Assembly: GCA_963682025.1 (NCBI GenBank)
Contig: OY821520.1
Location: 91,236,992 to 91,300,991, forward strand
Origin: Cordilura impudica
Taxonomy: Eukaryota > Arthropoda > Insecta > Diptera > Scathophagidae
Direction of reading: 5' to 3'
DNA length: 64,000 nt
The position numbers were made by a program, and so were the translations under genes. The notes below the pieces were generated by a model. It saw only the letters and a list, made by a program, of their open reading frames with translations. It searched no databases and had not been told where the DNA came from. Positions within the stretch are counted from its first letter, which is position 1. Every line of letters begins with the position of its first letter. This document shows positions 35,130 through 45,729 of the stretch, piece by piece.

Positions 35130-35169
35130 TGAATTAATCGCCACTTTTCATGCATTTGGCCCCACTGTG
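35130..35169 (-). repeat. Transib B right terminal inverted repeat
   Basis: Read on the minus strand it begins with the consensus heptamer CACAGTG and GGGCC. Confidence 0.92.
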
Positions 35170-36219
35170 CGGTGAATGGAGTATTTTTCAAAAAATACAA
35201 GAGAACCATAAATTTCATATTTTTTATAATACTTGTTCTTCAAATTTTTTAATCTTGATAGTTGTTTTAAGTTCCAAGGCGGGCCAGTTCGTTTGTAGAC
35301 AGAACGCTTTGGGATGCATTCATCCATAAAAGAATACATAGTACTATAAAAGACCTCCACCATTAAATCAATAGAAGTATGGCACAACAAATCATTCCAG
35401 CTAGTGTTAGAAATTAAATCAATCAATTTGCTATATTTGTTTTGTTTAAAACAAAAAACTTTATCTTTATTAATACTATTGGATCCACCAAAAGTAGGCA
35501 AAACACAGCTAATTTCAATAGTTGGATGAAAGCGATCTTCCGGCAAGGTGATAGGATCAGAGCGAGTTATTATACAATCTTCTGGATTATTTGTAAATAC
35601 CAGATCTAGCAGTTTACCGTATTCATTAAATATGCCATTCATCTGGTAAAGACTAAATAAATCATCACAGTTATTAGATTTAATTGGAATAAAATCCGGA
35701 GCATCAGGCGAATTTTTCCATATTATAGATGGTAAATTAAAATCTCCAACAACAAAAATTAAATCCTCAGGTTTAGCACGTTGAGCAACTGATTTGATGG
35801 CCTGAACGTGTTTAAGGTATATTTCTTCGGGAGAATTAGGAGGTATATACGAACAGGTTATGAAAATGATTTTATAATTAAGCTTTATCATTTCACTGAC
35901 AAACTCAATATTTGGAGAAGATTCAGATTGAAGAGATTCGGAAGCAAACAGGCATGATACAGCAATTAAAACACCACCACCATTACGATCGTTTCTGTTA
36001 TATCTATATATTTGATAATTGTTACATAATAACTCAGAATTAAAAACATTATCTTTCAGCCATGTCTCAGTATAGATGATAACATGAAAATTAAAATCAT
36101 AACTGTTAACTAGTAGATTAGACATTTTAATATTTAAACCACGAACATTCTGATACATAATGATTATATCTTGTTTGTTAACAAGGAGTTTTGTAAGACA
36201 ATTTGAGCCACTAGATTTT
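35170..36219 (-). pseudogene. LINE endonuclease domain (5' half of the split LINE)
   Basis: The apurinic-type endonuclease reads MYQNVRGL (36158, likely start or just after it), IIYTETWL with the catalytic glutamate, NGGGVLIAV, FVVGDFNLPSIIW (GDFN), LLDLVFTNN and DRFHPTIEI in place of the usual SDHxPI. After the endonuclease a basic linker leads to YSIHR, where the transposon interrupts. A stop lies just upstream of codon 1 at about 36220. The frame is open throughout, so this half was intact when Transib B landed. Nicks target DNA for LINE integration. Confidence 0.85.
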
Positions 36220-36542
36220 TATAAAATAAGTGCAGTTTTAAAAAATTAACATATCGTTAACACAATATTTTTTCAATATGGCCATATTCCTTGTGATATA
36301 AAAAAAACTAGTAATTCTCTTTGTATATAGTTGAGCTGTTATGTGTGTGCCGATGTATCTTGTAATATTGTGAATATTTGAATTAATTTCTTATGCTACC
36401 TAGAAAGTCAATTCATACCAATTTTCTTTTTAAAATATAAAAATATGTTACCGGCACATCCATATATTTCAAATGGGTAAGAATATCTCTATATATAATA
36501 TCGTAGGTGCGTTTTTTCACGAATCATGTCCAGAACCATAAG
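36220..36542. other. AT-rich gap, nothing recognised
   Basis: No gene or repeat boundary. It may include decayed LINE 5' sequence. Confidence 0.5.
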
Positions 36543-36895
36543 TACTAGCATGGTAAGATTGACGCTATTGAAATTACGGAAATTCGGTGCATATTCAGAA
36601 CTAGTTCTCATAAAAGTGCATCCGTGACGTCTTCTTAAACTGCTTTAAGAACAAAATTATTCTTTGGATCTTGGTCAAATATGGCTTGTGTGTTTTCATT
36701 ATACTTATTAATCAGAAGTTCAGAAGTAAACCCTGCAGGATAATCCTAAGTCAAGACATCCATATAAAGCTGCATCCCGATCTTCATTTAAATCTATCAA
36801 AAAATACAAATACTGCAAATATTTTTCTCAAATTTGCTTTGCTTATACAAAAAAAAAAAAAAAAAAATTGAACTAGACCTAGTTCCCATGTAAAT
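36543..36895 (+). repeat. Dispersed repeat, copy R6, part 1
   Basis: Diverged family sequence (GACGCTATTGAAATT, GGTGCATATTCAGAACTAG, ATCCCGATCTTCATTTAAAT) ends at AAAT, where an unassigned transposon is inserted; it resumes at 38214. Confidence 0.75.
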
Positions 36896-38213
36896 GAATC
36901 GGTGATTTTGAAAAGGGCATAAGTCACGTGTAATTAATTTTGAAAAAACTTGATTAAACCGTTTATCTCAAATTACAATATAATATCATAAATCTATATA
37001 GCAGCCATTCCAAAGTGATGGCTTTGACATAATGGTTAGTGAAGTTTTGGTTAATTTCCGATTTAATTTGGATCAAATATCAAATTTACAAATTATATGA
37101 CTTACGCCTTTTTCAAAACCAACCGGTTTTTTGGAATAAAAAAATTATTTATTTGCACTTATTTTTAATGTATAACGTTTAAATGTTAGATTTTATTTTT
37201 CAAAATACTTTCCATAATCGTCGCTGGGGCGATCAAATTTCAAATCGAAGTTTTCTTTAAAGTAGTAAGATGTTTGATGCAGAACAGTTCGTGCATTTTT
37301 TCCAGGTATGTGTTTTCTCCGCTGGAATAGTGGTACGTTTTCGTTGTAAATGATTTAATATGCTCCACCATTCGGTTGAAATTAGGTCGAGCAGCTTGAC
37401 AGCGCAGTTTTTTTGGATTATCATCACCTCTAAACAATCCCTGTAAACGTCTCAGCCTCTTCTCGGAGACGGTGTGAAAACTGAGAAAAGCCTTTTGATA
37501 AACAGGTACCTTTTGGGAACCCCGCATGATATGATAGTTGAAAGTATGATTGTTTCACTCGTCGTTCCTCTTTTCTGGGATGATGTTTTTTGACATCATG
37601 GTGATCAACGACGGACTGAATGCATTGTCTTGGATTGCAGAGTATGGCTTAGCAAGGACACCGTCACGTTCCTCTGGAGAAAATGAATCAAAGCATTTTG
37701 AGCGGCAACAGAAACGAAGATAATATCACTAAATAAACTTTATTAAAGAAAAAAAAAAAAAGCATATCAATGTTATTTTTAAAATCAATGTGGAGATTAA
37801 TGAAATAATAATGATACGAAGCTGCATTCGCCTCCTGTAGTTTTCTTTGCAACTTGCTTTCCAGCGGAATTTATATAGGATTCTCCTGAAATTCTGGCCT
37901 GGTTTGCAATCTGTTTACGTTTTCTTTGCATCTATTTCGTCCATCATTAATGTTTATAAAAAACCAAAAAACACAGATAATAACGTTGCAATAATAATGT
38001 TGCAATATGGCGAAATAATGACGACAGTTTACAGTAATGCTGGGTATTTGGGTACGACTAATGCCACTTTCAAAATAATGCGAATCCATTTTTCGCAATC
38101 AATTTCGATAGAGACTTACGCCGTTTTCAATCTCAATTACTACAGTACTGTTTCCCATTATTATATCGATTTTCCAAAATTGTGACTCACGCCCTTTTCA
38201 AAATCAGCGATTC
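36896..38213 (-). mobile_element. DNA transposon remnant, unassigned superfamily, 1318 bp
   Basis: Left end GAATCGGTGATTTTGAAAAG and inverted right end GAATCGCTGATTTTGAAAAG start inverted repeats of about 33 bp. AAAT is duplicated (36892-36895 and 38214-38217), and the dispersed repeat on either side joins correctly across it. A minus-strand gene remnant covers only the N-terminal part of a transposase-like protein, so this is an internal-deletion copy. Confidence 0.8.
37240..37700 (-). pseudogene. N-terminal fragment of an unassigned transposase-like protein
   Basis: From 37700 down, CCRSKCFDSFSPEERDGVLA, a stop near 37557, then in the same region MRGSQKVPVYQKAFLSFHTV, KRLRRLQGLFRGDDNPKK and EHIKSFTTKTYHYSSGENTY with HELFCIKH. 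The order cysteine motif, V-x-x-x-AF-LS-H-x-V-S, IKSF-x-TK-x-x-HYSS, then LxxMHxLF I recall from uncharacterised insect and other animal transposon-type proteins. The nuclease domain that should follow is absent. No function beyond transposition is suggested. Confidence 0.6.
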
Positions 38214-38356
38214 AAATATAGCATCCGATATGAACTTTTTTACATCTGAATTTGTCCTATGCGTATTTTCTATATCCAATTAGTTGAACATAAGACCCGG
38301 ATGGAATATGGTATAGTAAAGTCGGTCTAGACCAGCTATAATTTGTTTCCTTATAT
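38214..38356 (+). repeat. Dispersed repeat, copy R6, part 2
   Basis: It resumes AAATATAGCATCCGATATGA and ends with AAGTCGGTCTAGACCAGCTA, the degraded hairpin of the family. Confidence 0.8.
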
Positions 38357-38633
38357 TTTTTCGTATCCGATTAGTGGGTGTGGCATCTATCATACAAAGT
38401 AAATATTTGTCATCATCTATTTGGATTAATCTCAAAAATAACATCCAATTTACTCCCCGGACACTTACTAAATATCACAGTGATTTTCATTTTATATAAT
38501 CATTTCAGATTTAATTTTTATTAAAAATCTCTAATGGAAAAAATTTCAATATAAAAAGATTATACATATAAAATAAGAAATATATGAATAATAAGCAAAA
38601 CAAAATGTATATTTATATATATATATGTATATT
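38357..38633. other. Single Helitron-type monomer fragment and AT-rich DNA
   Basis: TAGTGGGTGTGGCATCTATC with ATACAAAGTAAATATTTGTC (38373-38415) is one degraded monomer of the roughly 145-bp unit; the rest is featureless and ends in an AT microsatellite. Confidence 0.55.
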
Positions 38634-39323
38634 AGGGCAGGTCGATTTAAAAATCGCCCAAGTGACAAGGAAAATCGTATTCTAGGGATCAAAATAAGAA
38701 ACTTTTCTCGAGGAACCATACCTCTAAAACTAATTCTGATGTCCTTACTTTTGACCTGTCTATCTGTCTGTCTCACTCTGACCCATTTAGAGTGCCCCAA
38801 CCGAGTCTAAATGTATGATCGACCCCACTAACTTTGGAGCGCCGACCCACCCATGCCAGTGGCACACCCCCTGGAATGCCACTGGGGCGTTCCCCATACA
38901 AACATTTAAAAAAATCACCATTTTTTGTTTAGAATTGGGCTGGCCATGTTTGATTTGATATTAAAATTAACACTCATACGTATACGTATCTTCTACTCTG
39001 CTAATAAATAATACGCCTTGACTATGTTATGTTACTCAAAAAGATCGATCGGATGAGGGTAAATAACTTTTAGATCACTTCATGACTATGCGTGACTCTG
39101 CGTGACTACCCCAAAATTAATCTGTAGTAACAACAATACTATGGGCCAAGTTTCAGAATGGGATTGACCCATGGCAGACAGACAGACAGGTCAAAAGCCT
39201 GGACATCAGAATTCGTTTTAGAGGTATGGTTCCTTGGGCAAAGTTTCTTATTTTGGTCCCTAGAATATTATTTTGCTTGTCACTCGAGCGATTTTTTTGC
39301 CTCCCTACAAATCGACCCGCCCT
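38634..39323. mobile_element. Long-inverted-repeat MITE, copy 2 (uninterrupted)
   Basis: It runs from AGGGCAGGTCGATTT to AAATCGACCCGCCCT, 690 bp, with subterminal inverted repeats extending over AATCGTATTCTAGGGATC and CATACCTCTAAAAC. It is the empty reference for the nest at 1324-5548. It lies in an (AT)n tract, so the duplication cannot be read. Confidence 0.85.
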
Positions 39324-40440
39324 AATATATATATATATATATATGTAGTGAGTGTGTGTGTAATATATAATAACAATAACATAAAAACTATAAAAATTAC
39401 ATTAATGAGTGCATGTATGAGTAAACAAAATGACACTAGATAAATGAAAACACATATTACGAAAACAAACAGTACACTTGCCAACAATACATAACTTTTA
39501 CAAGCTTAATTAAATTACACTTTAATGTTCGATAATATTCATAAACTTTCTTTAAGGGCTAACATTTGAGAACATCATTACAACAACGGAAAACAACATT
39601 ATTCGAAGCTTAAATGTTGGCATTCGTGTTTTTATAAAGGAACTATAATCGTTAAAAATGGGCAGAACAACAAAAACAACCAACACAGAAAGTCTAAGGA
39701 AAAACCAAGCTAAGAGAGCAAGCCAACAATATAATAATGCTCCAAAGCAAAAAAACACACATACAATAATACATCTAAAATCATATGCAATCATATACTC
39801 AATAAACACACACTAAGTACTCTACTATATGTTCATGTATATGAGCATACACTTACACTTACACATACGGTACATATTTTTACTACTGTTATTTTGCATT
39901 ACAATTTAATGCGGTTCATAAATTTTTAATGCATTTTATAGCAAAATGACGACGCACTTACTCATACTCAGTCCGTAAAACAGAACATATTCATAAACTT
40001 AAATGAACATACTCGTACACTTGCTCTTTTGATTCGATGTTACAAAAACAACAACAAAAATAATTTCAAAAACATATTTTGCTTTTTTTGTTATTTTATA
40101 TACAGCAGTAAAATGAACACAGAGCGTTAATGTTCGTGCAGTATTCTAATAGCAGCTACAAAAATAAAAGAAATGATCCACTTGGTGATACATCTGCCTA
40201 CTTTTAACACTACGATGACTATAGGATCCTTAAGTTAACACACACACTTGGATCCTTAAGTTAACACATTTACATAAGATCTGCCTAAGGCAATACCATT
40301 TTGACTTCGAATATTATTATATTTATTTATTTACTACTAACTAAATGAATCCTTCATGGCAAATACTTGTATCCAATATTCAGTATTTTACTAAGCAGAC
40401 AAACTTTTAAATTAATTTTTTTTTAATTCAAATGAGATCA
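39324..40440. other. AT-rich DNA with microsatellites, no gene seen
   Basis: It starts with an (AT)n/(TG)n tract. Around 40206-40266 the block TGGATCCTTAAGTTAACACA is duplicated in tandem (at about 40225 and 40250). No gene supported. Confidence 0.6.
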
Positions 40441-41133
40441 AAAAACTACCAAAAATATTTGACCTAGACCCATCTTTTATAATACCGATCAGCTCAGAAT
40501 CACTTTCTGCGTCGTTTTAGCGATGTCCGTCTGTGTGTTCATGTAAACCTTGTAATCAAACTACAGGTCGCAAACACGAATATATTTTGATGTGATTTGG
40601 TATATAAGCTTTCATCGGTCATAGGATAAACGCTATTGAAATTAGTGAAAATCGGTCCATGTTGAGACCTAGTCCCCATACAAACGACCCCTATGAAATC
40701 GACATGAATTGCCATAAGATCCAAACTATCACATAGATCTTAGTCAAATTGGGTCTGTATGTGTTTATTGTATACATTAATCAGTAGTCAAAAAAATACC
40801 TATAGGACAATTCTTAGTCATAGGCCCAATATAGAGATGCTTCCCAATCTTCAGTTAAATCTATCAAAAAAACAAAAATATTGCACAGATTTTTCTCAAG
40901 TTTGGTTTGTGTATATTTTTTCAAAATTAAAGTGACTACCAAATATGGTCAGGATCGGTCCATTTCTCGACCTAGTCCCATATAAATATAGCACCCGATA
41001 TGAACTTTTTCATATCTGCAGCCAAAAAAACTTATGCTTTTCTTCTATATCCAATTTGTTGGACCGAAGAGATAGTGTCTCATGGTATAGGGTATCGTAT
41101 AGTCAGACTAGACCGACTTTAGTTTTCTTACTT
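40441..41133 (+). repeat. Dispersed repeat, copy R7 (5' end missing)
   Basis: It begins at ACCAAAAATATTTGACCTAG and ends with GGTATAGGGTATCG, TAGTCAGACTAGACCGACT and TTTTCTTACTT. The foldback element follows directly. Confidence 0.85.
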
Positions 41134-41145
41134 ATTTTTTTTTGG

Positions 41146-43294
41146 GAATTTTAAGACGTGCGGGTCGGAATATTGTGGCACTGGATCTATAACTTCAGTC
41201 CATAAAATTGGAGCCAAATTGGACACTGCTTTCTAGACGCGCATTGAGTTCAAAATTCAAATATGAATTTACTTGTAAAAATTATCAAAAAAAAAAAGTT
41301 TTTCACAAAAATTTTGATATTTGTAATTACGATTCAATTATATTAATTAATAAGCCATAATCTAGAGTAAATTATCTTTCTAATAAATTAACAAAATCTG
41401 TTATCGGTTGACAAACAGCCAAGTTATATCAAGTTCCCCAGGCAATAAATGCGCAACTTGAATAAGAAAATCGACCTCATATTTTTAAAGATATTGAAGT
41501 ATTTTCAAACAACAACATTTTTGCATTTTCCTGATCCCAATATAATCTTATGTAAAGCATTTTGCATCTAGTCTACTGTTATGCCATTCTAAATTAATGT
41601 TAAAAGGGTACGTATTTTTTAGCAATATTTCAAAATCTCCAATTTTACTTTTTCAAAAATTTTGTTCAAGATATTTTCCGAAATCAACGACTGGACTTTA
41701 AGATCTTATTAACAAAATATATATGATTAAAATTTCCAAACACTGTAGGTATCCTGTTCATAATTTGGTGTGGGCAGCGTTTTAATTTCAGCGGATTTGA
41801 AGAAAAATGTGATTTTTCATACTTTTTCTATTTTTAGGCTACATCTTTTTCGTGATTTTATATTTCAGATATCTTTTGTAAAAATATTATACCACTTGAT
41901 ATAAGTTCTCAATCTTGGAAATTAAGCTTAAATTAAAGCACTATAAATTTAAGTTATGGTCAAAAATCAAATTTAAGGATATTTCAATTTTTTAAAAACA
42001 AAATATCGAAATAATATATAGTTGTAGAAGGATTTCGATAAAACTTGTTGATAATATTTTGATAAATCTAAAAAATAATATTGTGGACTTATTTTCTGAA
42101 ATTAAACCGTGGGGTACTCTTGATGTCAAATTGACTCTATATGAAAATATATAATTATTTTCTTCAGCAGATTTTTTTTTTTTTTTAAATAAAACAAATT
42201 TAATGTATTCATAAAATTCCTCAAATTTAGTCGTTATTTGATGAAAATATTTAGGTTATTTAGTTTTTTATTTAATACAGCATAAATAAATTTGTATATC
42301 GGATGCTTATATTCAAAACGTGATAGCTGCATCAATAATTATTTTAAAGAGAGCGTGAAAACCAATTTATTAATAAGATCTGAAAGTAATTGTATATTCA
42401 TTTTCTACAATATCTATTAAGAAATAGTCATACTAGTCATGTATGATATCAAAATTAATATTATATTTGACAGCTATATCAGATAATAGTTTGAAATCAA
42501 AAACTAATATTGCTGTCAAATGTAAATAGCACTTTTTGAAAACTAATATTGCTGTCAAATGTAAATAGCACTTTTTGAATATAAGCCCTCGATATATTTT
42601 TATATTAACATGATAATTCTGAAAAAGAATTAAAACTAGGACACATTTTCACCTTATACATACCTCTTCAAATCCGCTTAAATAAAAACACGTCTCACGC
42701 CCATGAAGAACAGGATATCTACAATATTTGGAATTTTTAATACATATATATTTCTAATAAGACGTTATAGCCCAGTCGTTGATTTCGGAAATTTGTTGAA
42801 CAAAATTTTTGAAAAAGTAAAATTGGAGATTTTGAAATAGTGCTAAAATATACGTACCATTTTGACATTAATTTAGAATGGCATAAACATAGGCGAGGTG
42901 CAAAATACTTTACTTTACATAAGATCATTTTTGGATCAGGAGAATGCAAAAATATTTTTGTTGTAAATTATTTCAATGTCTTTGAATATGTGGGGAACTT
43001 GATATAACTTGAATGTTTTTCAACCGATAACAGATTTTGTTATTTTATTAGAAAGATAATTTACTCTAGGTTATGGTTTATTAATTAATTTATTAGAAAC
43101 GAAATTATTAATATAAAAATTTTTATGAGAAATTATTATTTTTTTTTTTTTTTTGATAATTTTTACATATAAAGCATATTTGAATTTTGAACTCAATGCG
43201 CGTCCAGAAAGCATTGTCCGATTTGGCTCAAATTTTGCTCACTAAAGTTTTAGATACAGTGTCATATTAATTCGACCCGCATACCTCAAAATTC
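41146..43294. mobile_element. Foldback-type element: about 680-bp arms, about 780-bp loop
   Basis: The left arm begins GAATTTTAAGACGTGCGGGT and the inverted right arm GAATTTTGAGGTATGCGGGT. The arms remain alignable through GACGCGCATTGAGTTC, AAATTATCTTTCTAATAAA, CCATTCTAAATTAATGT and CTTCAAATCCGCT (41146-41830 and 42610-43294). The loop is AT-rich without a gene. No duplication at the ends was identified. Confidence 0.8.
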
Positions 43295-44854
43295 GACCAT
43301 AAAAAATTTTTTTCATACAAAGCGCTGTCACCATAATATAACATATCGATTTTTAGCTTGATGATAAAAATCGTAACAAAAATTATATTTTATAGGTCTC
43401 CTCACCGTTTTACTCATAACTGACGATCAAGTAGATCAATTTTGCTTATTTTCAATGTCAATGCACGCATGAAAAATATGTACGGTCTAGGTTAGGTCTC
43501 AGAAATAAGAATGGTTGTTTCAACAATATTCCTTGCAGTGGTTATCAATATACATATATACTAAGCCTTACCTAAATGCTTTGCATATTTCAAAAACAGA
43601 AAATGAAGCTGTTTGAAAAACTCCTTCAAAAAATAGAGGAAACACATTCAAGAGTTGAATCGTTACAATTGTAGTCGAATCAAAGGCCTATTTCCTACAA
43701 GTGCATTAGTCAGTAGGTAAACCTAATTCGGCTACGATAAATAATATTCAAGATTAAAGGTTTTACTTCCCAGAACCTCAAGAATCCAAACTATATAATT
43801 GTTCGTTCTCATTTTTTGTCGATCTATATATAACCGACAAATGGAAAGAGTCCACTTTAACAATATGAACAGAGATATTTTGAAATTTACTAATGATTAC
43901 AGTAAGTAAATAGGCTATGAATTTAGTATTGCAGACGACCATAGAGAAAGAAATAGTGTAAAATTATAAATGCAAAAATATTGCAAAAATCAGATATAAC
44001 GTTTGTTTGTTTAAACAGAGTTGTATCTTCTGAAATTAATACGAAGTAAAAGCTGTATGGTTTCAAAACTAATCCTAACCGCACTGCTCGTAGGCCTGAC
44101 TTTAGGTGAGTGTGTTAAAGCGCTGACCAAAATGTGCATGTACGAGTGTATGTGAGATAGACGCAGGTTCAAACCTCACGGCCGGCATAATAGATAAATT
44201 TCATATAGAAACAATCTACTCAATTATAACATAACAATTATCACAATGTGCACTAAATCGCTGATGAAGGCTGAAATGCCAGAAACCGGTCCGATTAAGA
44301 ATACAGTGTAGTTATGAATTTTTGAAATATATGCTTTCTTCTTCTTCTTTGCCACGCACCATTGAGAGAAAGAAAATAGTTTAAGAAAACAGACAGACAA
44401 GGGAAGTCTCCCTACAGATTCAGACGAGTGTACATATAACACGGACAGTGAATAATTCTTTAATTATATCTGAATTAATATTATTATTAAATTTATCAAA
44501 ATTCGTAAGAATACGAGAAGATAAAAAGTGCAAAGAATTGGACATTCGTTCTTGAAACTTGAAAGAATTTAGAAAGGCAAAAAATTTAAATAAAACGAAA
44601 TCTTAGGAGGTTTAGGCAAATTTAAATACGTTCAGAGGCGTTCAAAAAGAGAACATATATTTTGGAAAGTTAAAAAAACAAAAGCAAAAAATGGGACAAA
44701 TAGAAGTTGCAGAAAGTTTAAAGAAGTCGTAGTTAAGTTCAAAGAAGATATCATTTATTCTGGAAAATTAAAAAATAAACAAAAAAAATAAAGATAAACA
44801 TAAAAGATTTGAAGAAGTTTCTACAACGATTTAAGGAACAAAATGAGTTTTAAC
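43295..44854. other. AT-rich DNA, no gene seen
   Basis: About 1.5 kb without a supported gene. A B-box-like GGTTCAAACCTC near 44168 lacks a matching cloverleaf. Confidence 0.55.
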
Positions 44855-44949
44855 AAGTAAGATAATTATAGTTGGTATAAACCTCTTCGGTCCAACTAAT
44901 TGGATATACAAAATAAGCATAAACCAACTTTGAGTGGCATTGTTATTAA
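44855..44949 (-). repeat. Dispersed repeat fragment, inverted, beside R8
   Basis: It carries the terminus ACAAGTAAGATAATTATAG and GGTCCAACTAATTGGATATA in reverse orientation, abutting R8 head to head. Confidence 0.75.
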
Positions 44950-45717
44950 TTATACCCTATACCACTATGTGGTTTGGATATAATGACTTTGTGCTGCTGT
45001 TTGTAACAACCAAAAATATTTGACCTACACCCATCTTTAATTATACCGATCGAATCAGAATCACTATCTGAATCACTATCTGATTCGATGTCCGTCCGTC
45101 CGTCCGTCTGTGTGTCCATGTAAAGCTTGTAATCAAACTGCAGGTCGCAAATATGAATATATTTTGACGAAATTTGGTATTTGATCTTTTATTGGCCATG
45201 GGATGAACGCTGTTGAAATTGGTGAGAATCGGTCCACGTTTAGACCTATCCCCCATACAAATGACCCCTATGAAATCAACATATATTGCCATAAGATCCA
45301 AATTATCATGCAAATCTAAGTCAAATTGGGTTTGTATGTATATATTATATCCACTAATCAGTGGTCCAAAAATGATCCATATTGGACAACTCTTAGTCAT
45401 AGGCCCCATATAGAGCTGCTTCCCGATCTTCACTTAAATCTATCAAAAAACAAAAATATTGCACTGATTCTTCTCAAATTTCGTTTGTATATATTTTTGC
45501 AAAATACAAGAGACTTTACCAAACATGGTCAGGATCGGCCCATTTTTGTGCCTAGTCCCCACATAGATATAGCATCCGATATGAACTTTTTCATATCTGC
45601 AGCCGAAAAAATTAATAAAAATCCCACTCAAATTTGGTTTAAGCTTATTTCTATATCCAGTTAGTTGGGCCTGAGAGATAGGGTCTCTAAACGCATGGTA
45701 TAGGGTATTCTTTCTTG
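44950..45717 (+). repeat. Dispersed repeat, copy R8 (near full length)
   Basis: It starts ATACCCTATACCACTATGTG and ends GGTATAGGGTATTC; the terminal hairpin is missing. A short tandem duplication GAATCACTATCT lies near 45057-45083. Confidence 0.88.
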
Positions 45718-45729
45718 TTTTTTGACTGC

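Larger units (their letters stand above)
31386..35169 (+). mobile_element. Transib (RAG1-like) DNA transposon, copy B, structurally intact
   Basis: The 3784-bp element has 40-bp terminal inverted repeats with two mismatches. The left end starts CACATTGGGGCCAAATG, the right end (inverted) CACAGTGGGGCCAAATG, so one end carries the exact V(D)J heptamer and the other a one-base variant. Flanking CGGTG occurs at 31381-31385 and 35170-35174: a perfect GC-rich 5-bp duplication as known for Transib. One spliced gene on the plus strand has no lesion. Inserted in the minus-strand LINE. Both ends, the target duplication and an undamaged gene make this a candidate for recent or current activity. Confidence 0.96.
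29601..36219 (-). mobile_element. Jockey/CR1-like LINE, 5'-truncated, split by Transib B
   Basis: Minus-strand endonuclease (36219-35170) and reverse transcriptase (31385-29601) parts of one LINE stand on either side of Transib copy B. With the transposon and one CGGTG copy removed, the reading frame crosses the junction without shift (…YSIHR joins AEYNILNN…), so the LINE was there first. No ORF1 with zinc knuckles is visible upstream, so the 5' end is probably missing. Clade from motif style; Jockey and CR1 are not separated here. Confidence 0.85.

Noticed and set aside
31386..35169. A RAG2-like partner gene beside the Transib transposase
   Set aside because: I looked for a second substantial frame with kelch-like GG repeats on either strand of copies A and B; none exists, as expected for Transib as opposed to ProtoRAG.
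37847..38185. 112-codon plus-strand frame
   Set aside because: Lies in the non-coding half of the AAAT-duplicated transposon and overlaps its inverted repeat; no motif.
39305..39809. Hydrophobic minus-strand frames resembling membrane proteins
   Set aside because: Translation of AT-rich DNA gives runs of F, L, V and Y by composition; no conserved feature and no start context.
44080..44190. tRNA-like sequence with B box GGTTCAAACCTC near 44168
   Set aside because: No acceptor or anticodon stem pairs at the right distance; at best a decayed tRNA-derived SINE head.
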